Shown piece by piece: positions 46,764 to 58,240 of a stretch of DNA of 64,000 nucleotides. The DNA comes from Gnetum montanum (taxonomy: Eukaryota; Streptophyta; Gnetopsida; Gnetales; Gnetaceae): the NCBI GenBank assembly GCA_015680685.1, contig MNCI01030115.1:286431-350430 (forward strand), written 5' to 3'. Below the pieces are notes generated by a model. It worked only from the letters and a program-made list of their open reading frames with translations. It was not told the DNA's origin and searched no databases. A program made the position numbers and the translations under genes. The stretch's first letter is position 1. Each line of letters opens with the position of its first letter.

Positions 46764-47578
46764 TGCTGGGACATAATATCGCATGGGCCGCGATATCACG
46801 TACGTGATATTGCGTCTTCCCCTGCGATATCGTGTATGCGATATCACGGTGTGCCGTCATATCTATAAATAAGAGGTGGCTCTCCCTTGTTTCCTCATCC
46901 TAGGCTAGACAGTAGGGAAACTCTAGCAGATTGATCACTCCAGAGATAGAATATTTTCCATGTTCCTATAGTAGGAGTCCCAAAGTGAATGGATCTTTAT
47001 TCGAGCAAACATTGTACCTAAACACAAGTTTGTATCCAGCAATAAAGACGAGCTTCGTGGATAAACCTTGCAGTGCATGGAATAGGATTTTATTACTGTT
47101 ATTTATTACCTATTATTTATTACTTGTTATTTAATATTTTCCTTCTCAACCCTTTTCTCCTAGTTAAGTACCTCAGTATGATCACTTCGAGCACGTGCGT
47201 TACGCGTGGTAATCCCAGCAACGATTAGCGTTTGGTAACCACGGTTGCATTGGTTCAAGGTATGTACAATAAGTGGGAATGGATGCTGATGCTAATTAAT
47301 TTATACTTAGTTCATTAGTTAGAGTTAGTAATTAGTTTCTCAACCCTTCACCTTGTTAGCATTGGAGACATAAAACATAAAAAGTATAAAAATCATATAC
47401 CTCAGACTTACTTAACCATACACTGTGACAACTACAAGTAAGTCTGGAAAGATAACGAATGATTAACCCTAAGTGTTCCATGGGGAGTGTAGGCACTTAG
47501 TGTATGGAGTTTGATCGAATCGTGTGTGCTATGCTCGTATTTGTATGGTTGAGTGCAGGGGTATCTCACCACTCATCA
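46764..47578 (+). repeat. P3 5' LTR
   Basis: Starts TGCTGGGACATAATATCG (the 3' copy has TGATGGGACATGATATCG), ends CTCATCA. Includes the GATATCGCG-type U3 module (46773-46852), TATAAATA at 46863-46870, the GGATCTTTATTCGAGC block and AATAAAGACGAG. 815 bases. Confidence 0.9.
46773..46870 (+). promoter_or_regulatory. P3 5' LTR U3 palindrome module and TATA box
   Basis: Repeated RATATCRCG units in both orientations (GCGATATCACGTACGTGATATTGCG, given here in part) directly upstream of TATAAATA. CpG-rich in an otherwise CpG-poor region. Probable promoter or enhancer module. Confidence 0.55.
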
Positions 47579-47579
47579 T

Positions 47580-47597
47580 TGGCGTCGTTGCTAGGGA
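47580..47597 (+). other. P3 primer binding site (tRNA-Asp type)
   Basis: TGGCGTCGTTGCTAGGGA, 15 of 18 matches to the tRNA-Asp complement. Confidence 0.83.
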
Positions 47598-47722
47598 TCA
47601 AGTATTTATGCACTGAATAGAACATAGGATATCACTCACATTGTTGGGAGCCTAAACGAACATTCGGGTTAATTAAAACAAAAATTTATATAACGGTAAA
47701 ATTAGCACACCGATAAATAACA

Positions 47723-50150
47723 ATGTCTTCTTCTAACAAAAGCAATTCACGACCTAGGGATAATACACGAAAGAGTCGGAAATCAAAAACACATAACCGA
47801 AATAAGCCACATCCTCCACAATATCAGATAGTCTATACTCATCCCAATGAGTATATTCCAGACTTTACCTTTATCCTCCATCAAGACGAATAGCTACGAT
47901 GGAGAGATTTGCAAGGTAACATCGTGTTACCTCCAGATCAATCAGTCCCTAACATGCTCCTCCGTGCTTTGGCATAGATCGGCATGACTCAGCTCTATGC
48001 TGAATATGTTATAGCAGATTTTGATACAAGGGATTATCATCCCACAGCTACACAACGTATGAGGGACTCAAGGTAGGAGAGCCAACATACACTGTTGAAG
48101 GGCAGAGGCCCTCACGTCCTTAGCAAAATAGGAGATGATGAACCCATTATAACAGGTTCTCTATCAAATGGTGTTCCCCCTCCTAATGATGGTGAGGAGT
48201 TTGGGTATCAGAACCTACGTTCAACGATACATAACACTGGTTCTAATCCCCATGAATGCCAAATGTTCATAGAGGGAACAAAAACTCATGTTAAGGACGG
48301 GCACTTAGATTATCATCATGATCGGGGCTGTAGTAGCTGAAGAGAAGATAAGAAACATCACCATGGTGATGGTTCCCCTTCCTCTTCCCCTTCATCTCAC
48401 CACTCACCCTCTCCTTCCACATCTAGGTGCAGCCACCATGAACATAATGATGAGGATAGGGGTAGAAAAAATGAGAGACCTCGACAAGAGAGTCGAGAGA
48501 GGGGACAAGGGCATGATCAAAGGGAAAGTAGGGAACAACGAAGACATCATAGGTGTCATGAAAGAGATGATCATGACGAGCCCCTACTTGCCACCCGAAG
48601 TATGCTCGACATAACAGAGGCAGTAAGAATTCCACCAAGGAATCAAAGAGATAGCCGAATCAAATGCTTAGACATGAAAAATATTCCATGCTTTGAGGGG
48701 GGATACAACTTAGATCTGCAACATCATTTATAGGCATTCCATGATGCTTGTGCCTTGCAGAACATAGAAAATGAGTGGTAGAAACTTAAGTTGTTTCCTA
48801 GGACACTCACTAAAGAAGTAGAGAGTTGGTACCGATCCTTAGAATTGGAAACCATCAAGAGGTGGAGTACAATGTTAGAACTCTTCAACGATAAGTATCA
48901 AATGTACTCTAGAGTATCTAATTTGCATAAGTAGATCCAAGGATGGAAGTAAGGTACTCATGAACCCTTGGATGCTACCATGGCCTGCTACTACACATTG
49001 TTACATCGTTGCCCGGGCCATGGATACACTCAATGGGATCAACTTTGCCACATCATGGATGGGCTAAGGCATGAAACTAGAAGAACCCTTGGGACTTATG
49101 CCCAAGGGAGACTATCAGAACTTAGAGCCCATGAAGCACATCACTTGTTAGAACAAGTAGCAAAAGAAGAAGGTGAGCTATAAAAAAGAGAGAGTGCGAA
49201 AGAATACAACCGTGATCCCTCCCTTCGAAAGAAGGGAGATTTTGTGATGAGGAGTCACCACTCGAAGAGTTGGTGAATAGAAAAACCTTGCCGATCCAAA
49301 AACTAACAATAGAAGTATCGGCTAAGATGGATCAATTATTGGATTCCTTAGACTCCAGACTTGAAAGTGTCTTGAAAATCGTAGAAGAGTCTAAGGAAGA
49401 ACAAAGTAGTGACAAAGGTAAGACAAAGCAGAGAGATTCAGGCCTTGCACATAACAAGGGTAAGGGGAAAATTACTATCTCCAATGAGGCTGTGGATTCA
49501 GAAATAGATGATGACGGTGGATGTGAGATTTGTGAATATGACCATCATAAGGGATGTTGTCCAATTATCTCACATCTATAGGAGTCTGGGGTGTATGCAC
49601 TTAATCCAAGACTTAACCAACGGCAGACACCCTACAGGTTACCTTATCCTCAAGGTAACCCAAGGTAGTTCCACCAACCATTAACGTACTATCCAAGTGG
49701 AACTCCATCACAACCCATTGGACAACGTCAGCAGTGGTAATACCCATAGTCATGGGGGATGCCACTGCCAACACAAAAGTACCCTTATCGGCAGCTTGAT
49801 CCTTATGGTTATTATATGTAGTAGCTGATTTATCCAAGTGACTCAATGGATTACACAACTCCCCAACGTTACTACCAAGTTTGGGAGTACTTCAGGAGGA
49901 CTCCTTATCCTCTTGGAGGCATTCCAAACTTATCCCGTCCTCCAACTCCATCTGCACCTCTTCCACCTGTAGTTCCCATATAACCTGCTCCAACAATGCA
50001 AGGGGAACTCCCTACTCAACTGCAGTAACGTAATGCTGCGAGAGCTATAAATATTCAACTTGCTGCTGGTTCTAAAAATTGTAAAAAGAGAAGATCCTTC
50101 TTCAAAACTAGAAGCCCAAACAAACTCTCACAACGACAAGCAGTTGAGCC
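47723..50150 (+). pseudogene. gag: P3 gag (best preserved)
   Basis: Start ATGTCTTCTTCT at 47723. Order: basic Ser/Lys/Arg-rich N-terminus; DEYIPDFTFILHQDE (47848-47890); an ID-GMTQLYAEYVI helix; Ser/His-rich region; Arg-rich RERGQGHDQRESREQRRHH (48500-48560); capsid-like core FEGGYNLDLQHHL to WSTMLELFNDKYQMYSRV (48690-48920); CYYTLLHRCPGHGYTQ to LEQVAKEEGEL (open 48968-49183); coiled stretch; CEIC-EYD-H-HKG-C zinc-knuckle-like motif (about 49519-49560, all ligands kept); Pro/Tyr/Gln-rich tail (49620-49900). A small deletion near 49235 shifts frame, and about 15 stops occur. From 49270 gag and protease share a frame. Confidence 0.82.
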
Positions 50151-50151
50151 C

Positions 50152-50856
50152 ATGTACACGCCTCCACCATCTAACACTTCGGAGCACCCTTTAGTCCAAC
50201 AGAGCTGTATGCATACGGTTATGTTAACACATACCGTAACTGACTGGATCAAGGTAGGCCACATTCCCAGAAAGTTATTTAACCCTAGGAGCCCCTTAAT
50301 CTATTTAAAAATCGTCAGAAATGAACCACATAAGGCTCTTCTTGACTTAGGTTTCAGAGTCAACTTAATTTCACAAGAAATGTATCAAGCTTGGAACCTA
50401 CCCCAACTTAAGAAGAGCAACATTCAACTAGAGCTGGCTGACCAATCCATCATCATTCCCTTGGGATTGGTGGAGGACATCATCACCACTATGTGTGGGT
50501 GGTCATACCCAGCTGACTTCTAGGTGATAGAAGTTAAAAGTAACAACAGGGGCTTTCCAATTATAATGGAAAGGCCATGGGTAAGTACAGTAGATGCGTA
50601 CCTAGGGATCTGTGATCTTTCCTTGCAGATATCTAAGATAAAAATATATGGAAAGATCGAGAAGAAGAAAGTTTTGTGCATCACATACAGTGACTCAGAG
50701 GGTGATGACATGGAAGAGTGTTCAGAATTTCTTCCATGTGATTGGTGTGCCCAGGAAATACAAATTCAAAGGTGCCTGTATGTAGCAACCACACTAGTAG
50801 TAGACACCCCGTGGTTGACAGCTACTAGGAAGAGCAAACTAATATGCATGGAATGA
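50152..50856 (+). pseudogene. P3 aspartic protease (one stop)
   Basis: In frame with the end of gag. IKVGHIPRKLFNPRSPLIYLK, catalytic site LLDLG, where the family has DSG (Ser changed to Leu, so probably inactive), VNLISQEMYQAWNLPQLKKSN, VEDIITTMCGWSYPADF, a stop at 50521, then IIMERPWVSTVDA (Gly changed to Glu) and KKKVLCITYSDSEGDDMEE. The linker to RT follows, with a conserved Cys pair (PCDWCAQE). Just one stop interrupts 235 codons, so it is the least decayed protease here despite the missing pol. Confidence 0.82.
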
Positions 50857-50959
50857 ACTGAGAAAGCTCATGCTAACAATGAAGGCATAGACACATTGGA
50901 ATATGAGCGTCACCAACTTTCATCCCTTAATCTGAGAAAATCAGTGAGGAGAAGTTGGG

Positions 50960-52641
50960 TACTTTTATGAAATTCAAATAGACGTTCATTATTTTAGATC
51001 TCTCCCTTGCAATTCAATCATGGGGAAGATGGCCACCTATGCTGATCATTGGAGGCCCTCAGTTCTTTTTAGTTTTTGTTTTACATGTTTTTTTCTTACA
51101 CATTTTTGTCTTACACATTTTTTTTTATGTTTTTGTTTTACACATTTTTGTTTTACACGTTTTTGTCTTACACATTTTTGTCTTACATGTTTTTGTTTTA
51201 CAAGTTATTGTTTTACATGTTTTTGTTTTACAAATTTCTTTAACTTTTCTTGTTTTTATTTTACAACATTGTTATACTTTTCCATTTTGTGTGTGTGTGT
51301 GTGCATGTGATCTATCCTGTAAGTTTGTCACCCAATAAGTGTTCTTCATGATGGTATGAACTGTTTTTTCCATTTGATTGCTAATGTTTGGATTTTACCT
51401 TTAAGTTACAATGTTGACACTAAGGTATGTTCTTTTGATATGGTAAGCAATGAGTCCACTTCATCCATTCATCCACAAAGCCTATGGTCTCTCTTGGCTT
51501 GGGAATGTACAATCCCCTTTTTAATAAGAACTTTAACGAATCAGTGACTGGGTACTTCTCAAACTAAGGAAGGACTCAAGGTTTGAAAAGGGTGTGACTT
51601 CAAGGGAACTTGATGCATTTGTGTTGGCCATTCTCTTGGGTGCTTGGATGTTTTCTTCTTGAGTTTTCTTGTTGTTCTAATGTTACCCAATTATCGGAAG
51701 CTGAGGCAATAAAAATAAGAAGTCTTTGCATGGTGTGGTTCTCATGCATAAAAATACAAAACACAAAAAGGAAAAAATAAACAAAGAGAGAAAAAAACAC
51801 AAAGTGAGAATTCAAAGCACACCCCTTAGACAAAATAATCTCTTGGGCTACAAGCATTGGTTATGGAACCAAACATGTTCCCTCTAACTAAGGCCCCTTC
51901 TCACTTCCCATTCTCTCTTTTGTTTCATTGGAATGATGGTGGCTCTTGGAGGAAGCATTCTTGTTATTCCAGTGGATGGTTTGGCCAAGTATGTTGATGC
52001 GAAGTCATTGGATGTGGTTGGTTTGAGGCCGGAGTTGGAATGAGATTTGCCAAGTCACATTAATCATGAAACACACAAGGGGCTATACACCACCTTGTTC
52101 TTGGGATTCCATTCCATTCTCTTCTCTCCACCCTTCTCTCCATTATTCACCTCATTTCCGGTTGTATCATTAGTGTATATTTTGGTAGATGCATTATTTT
52201 CTTTTTGGTAAATTCTTATGGTTAAGACTTTAACTCTTGTTCCAAATGACATTCCTAGAGCCTATAGACTCTATGAATGTGGGTTTGCCAGGGCATTAAG
52301 AGCATGAGCCTACTTTGGGGAGGACCGATTGACATTCCTCTTTGGTGCACCATTTGAATTCTTTCCCTTAACATTTTGCAATTAATTTTATTTTGTTTTG
52401 TTCATTCCCATCTTGACATCCATTTCATAGATGTCTTAGTTGTCTCTTTTACCCATCTTCTTGTTCTTATTCTTTCTCCATTCTATCACTACTGGAGGTT
52501 TGTGATTAGTCATGGGGGTACAGGGCCCAATTTTTTCGATTTTCTCCTAACCCCTACACTTTCGGTAGTCATCATTGTTACATCTCTAGATCTGCAATCA
52601 GCCATACCACAACTCAGCTAATGGACTTACACCGAAGCAAG
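50960..52641 (+). other. P3 pol deletion junction and 3' spacer
   Basis: Near 50965 the RT linker (matching P1 about 12170) is joined to the integrase-spacer border (matching P1 about 15055). Then come CATGGGGAAGATGGCCACC, a 15-bp tandem array, a GT run (51289-51304), the AATTCAAAGCACACCCCTTAG block and GTTCCCTCTAACTAAGGCCCC. No gene; the open frames at 51020-51338 are products of the tandem repeat. Confidence 0.7.
51073..51237 (+). repeat. 15-bp tandem repeat, about 11 units
   Basis: Units of TTTTTGTYTTACAYR (R = A/G, Y = C/T), one unit shortened. P1 has about one unit at the same place (near 15155) and M1 three or so, so the array expanded in P3. Confidence 0.88.
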
Positions 52642-52701
52642 GTATCAATTACATGATAATTCATCTTCCCTTACTAATACAAGACTATGTTGTGTGTGTA
52701 G
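52642..52701 (+). other. P3 mini-intron-like segment (60 nt, GT-AG)
   Basis: GCAAG|GTATCAAT to TGTGTAG|ATGG, exactly 60 nt, TTACTAATAC with CTAAT at 52674-52678, at the same distance from the end as in P1. Confidence 0.63.
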
Positions 52702-52929
52702 ATGGTAATCATGCAACAATGGATTGGATCTCGAAGGAGCACTTGGAATGGAGCAGTGCTGGAAGTAGTTATGCAAGGAGCAAGATCGATGGCGTGCTTA
52801 CGGATGGACAACGAGAGGCGCAATCTTGACGTTGGCAGCAGTAAAAATTCTCTCTCTCTCTCTCTCTCTCTCAGCTACCAACTAAGGCCTGATGTCAATG
52901 TAATAAGGTGTTCACCCTTGTTGTCATGA
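52702..52929 (+). CDS. P3 short third ORF (75 codons)
   Basis: ATG directly follows the putative acceptor. It aligns with P2 10824-11057: MxIxQ start, a WIGSRRSTW / WRKHSRW basic segment, NERRNL in the centre, a low-complexity Ser/Leu run encoded by the (TC)n microsatellite at 52849-52872, and a stop after CSPLLS. Unbroken in P2 and P3 although gag is full of stops, but 75 codons can remain open by chance. Function unknown; no homologue recognised. Confidence 0.45.
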   Translation: MVIMQQWIGSRRSTWNGAVLEVVMQGARSMACLRMDNERRNLDVGSSKNSLSLSLSLSYQLRPDVNVIRCSPLLS

Positions 52930-53066
52930 ACACCAGTTTATTGAGTCTTGTAATGATGATCCGTTCACATGTCATCCCATTAGATCCTTTTGAGTCAATA
53001 ATCCCATACCTTCTTGATATTATTGTAAGGAACTTGAGGATGAGCTTTCATTTAGTTATGGGGGTA

Positions 53067-53915
53067 TGATGGGACATGATATCGCATGGGCCGCGATATC
53101 GCGTACGCAATATCGCGGCTGTCGCAATATCGCGTCCCTTACGATATCGCGTCTTCCCCTATGATATCGCGTACGCGATATCACAGTGCGCCGTCATATC
53201 TATAAATAAGAGGTGGCTCTTCCTTGTTTCCTTATCCTAGGCTAGACAGTAGGGAAACTCTGGTAGATTGATCACTCCAGAGATAAAATATTTTCCATGT
53301 GTCCACAGTAGGAGTCCCAAAGTGATCGGATCTTTATTTGAGCAAACATTGTACCTGAACAAAAGTTTGTGTCTGGCAATAAAGATGAGCTTCGTGGATA
53401 AACTGTGCATTGCGTGGAATAGGATTTTATTACTATTATTTATTAACTATTATTTATTACTCGTTATTTACTATTTTCCTTCTCAACCCTTTTCTCCTAG
53501 TTAAGTACCTCAGTACGACCACTTCGAGCACGTGTGTTACGTGTGGTGATCCTAGCAATGATTAGTGTTTAGTAACCACGGTTGCATTGGTTCAGGGTGT
53601 GTACGGTAAGTGGAAATGGATGCTGACGCTAGGTAATTTAGACTTAGTTCATTAGTTAGAGTTAGTAATTAGTTTCTCAACCCTTCACCTTGTTAGCATA
53701 GGAGACATAAAACATAAAAAGTATAAAAATCATATACCTCAGATTTGCTTAACCATACACCATGACAACTACAAGTAAGTCTAGAAAGACAATGAATGAT
53801 TAACCCCAAGTGTTCTATGGGGCGTGTAGGCACCTAGTCTATAGAGTTCGACTGGATCATGCGTGCTATGCTCATATTCATATGGTTGAGTGCAAGGGTA
53901 TCTCGCCACTCATCA
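53067..53915 (+). repeat. P3 3' LTR
   Basis: After the TTATGGGGGTA purine tract (53056-53066). 849 bases; the 34-base excess over the 5' LTR is an additional pair of CAATATCGCG units in U3. TATAAATA at 53200-53207; ends ACTCATCA. Confidence 0.9.
53077..53207 (+). promoter_or_regulatory. P3 3' LTR U3 palindrome module and TATA box
   Basis: About eight RATATCGCG units, several in inverted pairs forming perfect dyads such as GATATCGCGTACGCGATATC (53163-53182), ending 18 bases before TATAAATA. The densest CpG cluster in the window. Confidence 0.6.
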
Positions 53916-54134
53916 GTTGCTTTTTTTTAATCCTGTAAGTTCATTCTTTCCCATTTTGTTTTAGTCACTTGGCTAATGGTTTATATAGTATCGTGCTTAG
54001 CATTTAACTTTGGGATTTTTCATAGATTTCTTTTATACCTTTGTTTTTGCACAATATTAGACCCATATTAATATTTTCCATAAAAGAGCTTATGTTGTTG
54101 AAAACCTTCAAGAGATAATGTTTTAATGAAATTG

Positions 54135-54887
54135 CCTATTTTTAGCATAGATAATCTAGAAAAATATTTGGTATTTTGAGATGACTGAAATAGCTTCATT
54201 GTTTTAAAGTGTATTGCCTTGGTATTTCAATCCTAAAATTGTCAAAATTTTTAAGGCTCTGTTGAATGCAATCTTTAACAACTATTAACTAGCCAAAATA
54301 GAGACTTGTACTTTATCATTTACGCAACAATTTTTTGTAGTATAATAATATTTTTATTATAAAATTTCTTGTTGAGCTCAGAGGGTTTGGAAAATTCATA
54401 GTTAGATTGAACTGGAATAGCTTTAATACGAAGTGTTTCCTCATGTCAATTTATTTTGCTTAAATATTTGAGATTTCACATGAATATGCTTTCTTTTCTC
54501 TCTTTTTTTCAAGTCCATTGAAACTTGCTCTATTTCTAGTTTTCTTGTGGAAGTTTCTCTCTTGGGCAAAGTAGGAGTAGATTGGTAGAATTGTGCTTAA
54601 ATGTTTTTGTAAAATTTTATTTGTTGAAAGTAGCATACTATAGGGACTATATAGACTAAGTAATTGAACAAAATAGGAATCTCCAAAAACTCACAGTATT
54701 TGACAAAGTTACCTGAATATCTTTTATGATAGCTGATTATAGTTTAATACACAATCCAACCATTCAATATTCACAATAGCAAACACATACTCACGTCTAG
54801 TATATTTCATAACTACTGAGTTTATTTGGAGGTATTTGGGCCTTGGTGTTGCCAGAGACTAGTAAACACCTAAACCCTATTTGAAGA
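54135..54887 (+). repeat. Copy 2 of the dispersed ~0.72-kb repeat
   Basis: Direct-orientation homologue of 37305-38024, matching from ATTTGGTATTTTGA to AGACTAG-AAACACCTAAA. It starts about 220 bases after the P3 LTR. Confidence 0.75.
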
Positions 54888-55887
54888 ACATATGTAATCC
54901 CATGACCTTCCAAAGTCATGAAACTAGGAGGCCACCCAACGTTGCCAATTCAAAATGGTTTCCAACATTGCAATCATAAGAAAATTCAAGATTACTCAAA
55001 AATTCTATAAAAATTCCCAATGGTACCTAACACTTCATCAATTTTTTAGTTTTAATCAAAAGTATTAGATATAATTAATTTCATTTTTAATTTGGATTAC
55101 AGAGTTGGAAAATTCATCAATTTAGAAAAAGCCCTTATTTAAAAAAACTCTTAATTAAACAATTAGATAATTTAACAATCTTTTCAAAACAAATTTTATC
55201 TTAACAATTTATCACTATCTTTGATTTATTATTTAAAATATATTTGAATGATGGATTGAAAAGAAACATCAAGTTTGGTGGCTTACATTAGATTAGAATG
55301 TGATTATTTCTTATGGTTCTTATCCTTAATTACTCTTCCAAACATTAGAGAAATTTTCCACAAGCTACAAAAACTACATGTAATGCCCTCCCCTACACTG
55401 AGATGATCACTCTGTGAGTGAAAAAAAATCAAGAATGGCTCAAATTGAGTATGCAGTGAAGAAGATATGGAGCTCTAAACATTCTCAAATAGACAAACAG
55501 CATGAACTCCAAGCTAAGTATAGATTCCTCTACTTAACTAGTAAGGGCTAGTATTAGATTTTGATTTCATACCTTCACTTAGCAAGTCTAATGTAGTAGG
55601 ACCTAAATGAGTTTAAAATGTAATCAAGGCTTTAAACTTTAAGATAACAATGCTTTGTGATAATTCCTATAGTCATTTCTTATGAATCCTCTTAGTAATG
55701 AACAACATCACATTGACTTGATTTTTAACTTAGCACTAGTTATAGGCTATCATAGATAGTCATAACAAGTACTGTTTTTAGTTTTGGGAGATTATAACAT
55801 TGTATTTGGGCTTGGTTTACTTTAGATTAGGCTATGCTAAGATTGTAACTTATTGTGTTTTATTGATTTTATTTTTCTTTCGTAGTA

Positions 55888-55910
55888 CTACAACCTTTTT
55901 ATGGTTGTAG
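55888..55910. repeat. Perfect 8-bp hairpin
   Basis: CTACAACC, 7-base loop, GGTTGTAG. It could be chance; no neighbouring gene is apparent. Confidence 0.4.
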
Positions 55911-57216
55911 CATCTTCTTGTATCTTGGGGTTATGGTACACTTATGATACTCATTGGTAAGTTAGTATCCTTAGCCTTAAATGGGCTAGGTCACTTTGGA
56001 CTCCTTCAGCAATCCACTGCTAAGTTGGTTCAACTACTCTATGATAAGTAATGGACTACAACCTTAATGTAGCCTATTCTTCTTACTTTCATAACCTTCG
56101 TAGCTAATTATCTTGTGATATCTTTACTTAGTTCACTATGCTAAATTTCTTGAATTCTAAATCAAGGTATAATCATTAGTTTCTTAACTTAATCCAATAG
56201 CAATCTCCAAGAGTCATAACTCCTTACATAGGATATGAGAACACAAGAACTTACTTAATAACATATAATAAAAGATATAATAATAACAAAGACATCAAAT
56301 AAAAGGAATGAAGAAAAATAAAGATCAAGAATGTAAGACAAATTGAGATAAGAAAGTGGCATTGGAAAAATAGCCATAACAATGCTCATAAATTAGAAGA
56401 GTTTATGAAACATAATGATTCATAAAATTACAAAAGAAAAAAATCCTATGCCAATAAAGAGAATAAGAGTAGTAGTTAGCAACACAAAAATACAAAGATG
56501 ATACATGTAGATGTCATGAAACACAAAGTTCATAATAGTATTTTGAGCATCACAACCAAAAGGTTTAAGAAGTGAGTTGTAAGTTATGAAGCAAGTCTTG
56601 CAAGAGACATGTGCAATCCTTATAGTATAGGATCCAGTTTCCTAATGAAAAAGATAAGGTCCAAGTTATGTCATACATACCTTGGTCCAGTTTCTTAAAT
56701 AAGAAGAAAAGGTCATAAAAAAGATTACTATGAAGAAGTAAAGAAAAGAAGGAAAAGACATATGAAGAAGTATCTTGTAAAGCCAAGTGAAGCTGAGTCA
56801 AGAATGATTTAGTAAAGTTAAGAAATAGGTTAAGTTGAAGAAGACTTAATAAAGTCTACATACAAAAGTTTGTAATATAATAAGCTACAAATAACAACCA
56901 TAAGTGTATTATCAAATTATAATGAAGGAGCAGATATGATTTCAAAGAAGATGCACTATCAGAGAATGAGCAACATAACCAAAGCATAAGAAGTTCTTAT
57001 AATATAGAATTACAACAAGTTCAAAGATGATAATTATGAATCAGCAAGATCAGGAACAAGTACTAAGTTATAAAATTAGTAGAATTTACTTCAATTCATC
57101 ATAACAAGATTTATAAATAGCTCAATCAATAAGAGTTAGAATGCTTATAATTGCTATAACTATGAAGAGCAGTTATCATTATGAAGAGAGTTATGACCTT
57201 ACAACTCTACAATATT

Positions 57217-57282
57217 ACTTAGAGAATGTAATTTATAAATCTTGAAGGATTCTAAAGATAACTTAGAGAATGTAATTTATAA
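57217..57282 (+). repeat. 22-bp direct repeat, two copies
   Basis: ACTTAGAGAATGTAATTTAT (and two more bases) occurs exactly at 57217-57238 and 57261-57282. Confidence 0.8.
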
Positions 57283-58240
57283 CAAGATTTTTATAAATAA
57301 TGTTTATAAGTAATAATTTACAAAAAATGTATCTTTGTGTAAAAGATATTGAGTTAACAGAGTTATGTTACAAATGCAACAAAAATCAACAAAAGGAAAA
57401 TCTAATACACTAGCTTATCTTTTGGAGTTGGGCGTAGGAGATCTTCCATGTTCTTCTTATTTTCATACTTATGATTAAGAGCTTTCTTACTTTGTGGTTT
57501 TATAGATAATCAGCACCATAACATTTTGGCTTACAAATGCTTCCTTTGGATGTTGTTCCAAAACGATATTATTTCATATTGATTCACATTACTTTATCTT
57601 ATATTATGCATACTTATGAAGTGTAGACTTGGGTTTCTATATACTTTACAAATAGTTATGTCTCTTGGTGAATCATTCTACCCTTTAGTAACTAATAATA
57701 ACTTAAGTTAAGAAACTAATAATTTTATCTTACATTAAGAGAGCATATTGTAATAGTTAGATTAATTATTCATTCATTAGTTAATAATGATGTATTTGAA
57801 CATTTTAACCTCTTCCTTTATACTAGATTAATTGAGTTGAAGAATCCTTAGTATTATAGTTGCAATTTAGCAAACAAATATGCTAACATCATATCTTAGG
57901 TAGTGTAATGATTAAAATACATTAAATTATACATGCATGTCTACCTATTACTCATGACCAAGGTTAAATTACTTAAATGATATAGTTTTGTCTATATTCT
58001 AATCTTGGGAAATAGCTAATTTTAGTTTCTTTCTAAATCATTAAAAATAATCATAATATGTAGGCATATAAAATTGTATCATAAAATATTCTTTGAAATG
58101 ATTTCATTGGTACAAATTTCATCCTAATTCTAGCCATGGTTGTGGGATAATGTCATTTTAAGTTTCATGGGAAATACATAAATTAATATAAAATTAAAAA
58201 TTAAAAAAAGTAAATTTAATAGTTCAAAAAATTTTAACCA

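Larger units (their letters stand above)
46764..53915 (+). mobile_element. P3: gag-protease element lacking RT, RNase H and integrase
   Basis: LTRs 46764-47578 and 53067-53915, primer site, gag and protease (47723-50856), then at about 50965 the sequence jumps from the RT linker to the 3' spacer, dropping about 2.8 kb of pol compared with P1. Spacer, mini-intron-like segment and short third ORF follow. A convincing target duplication is absent (TTGGC before, GTTGC after, 3 of 5). It has the best-preserved gag-protease frame of the window and resembles the gag-only non-autonomous class (TR-GAG) known in plants. Confidence 0.88.

Noticed and set aside
51020-51338. Cys/Phe/His-rich ORFs resembling a metal-binding or membrane protein
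   Set aside because: They are translations of the 15-bp tandem repeat, open in more than one frame, with no equivalent in the other elements.
53077-53190. GATATCGCG repeats as a CRISPR array or replication origin
   Set aside because: Repeats are short, inverted and irregular, lie in an LTR U3 next to a TATA box, and the DNA is a plant chromosome.
46764-53920. Target duplication for P3 (TTGGC / GTTGC)
   Set aside because: Only three of five positions agree, which chance can explain.
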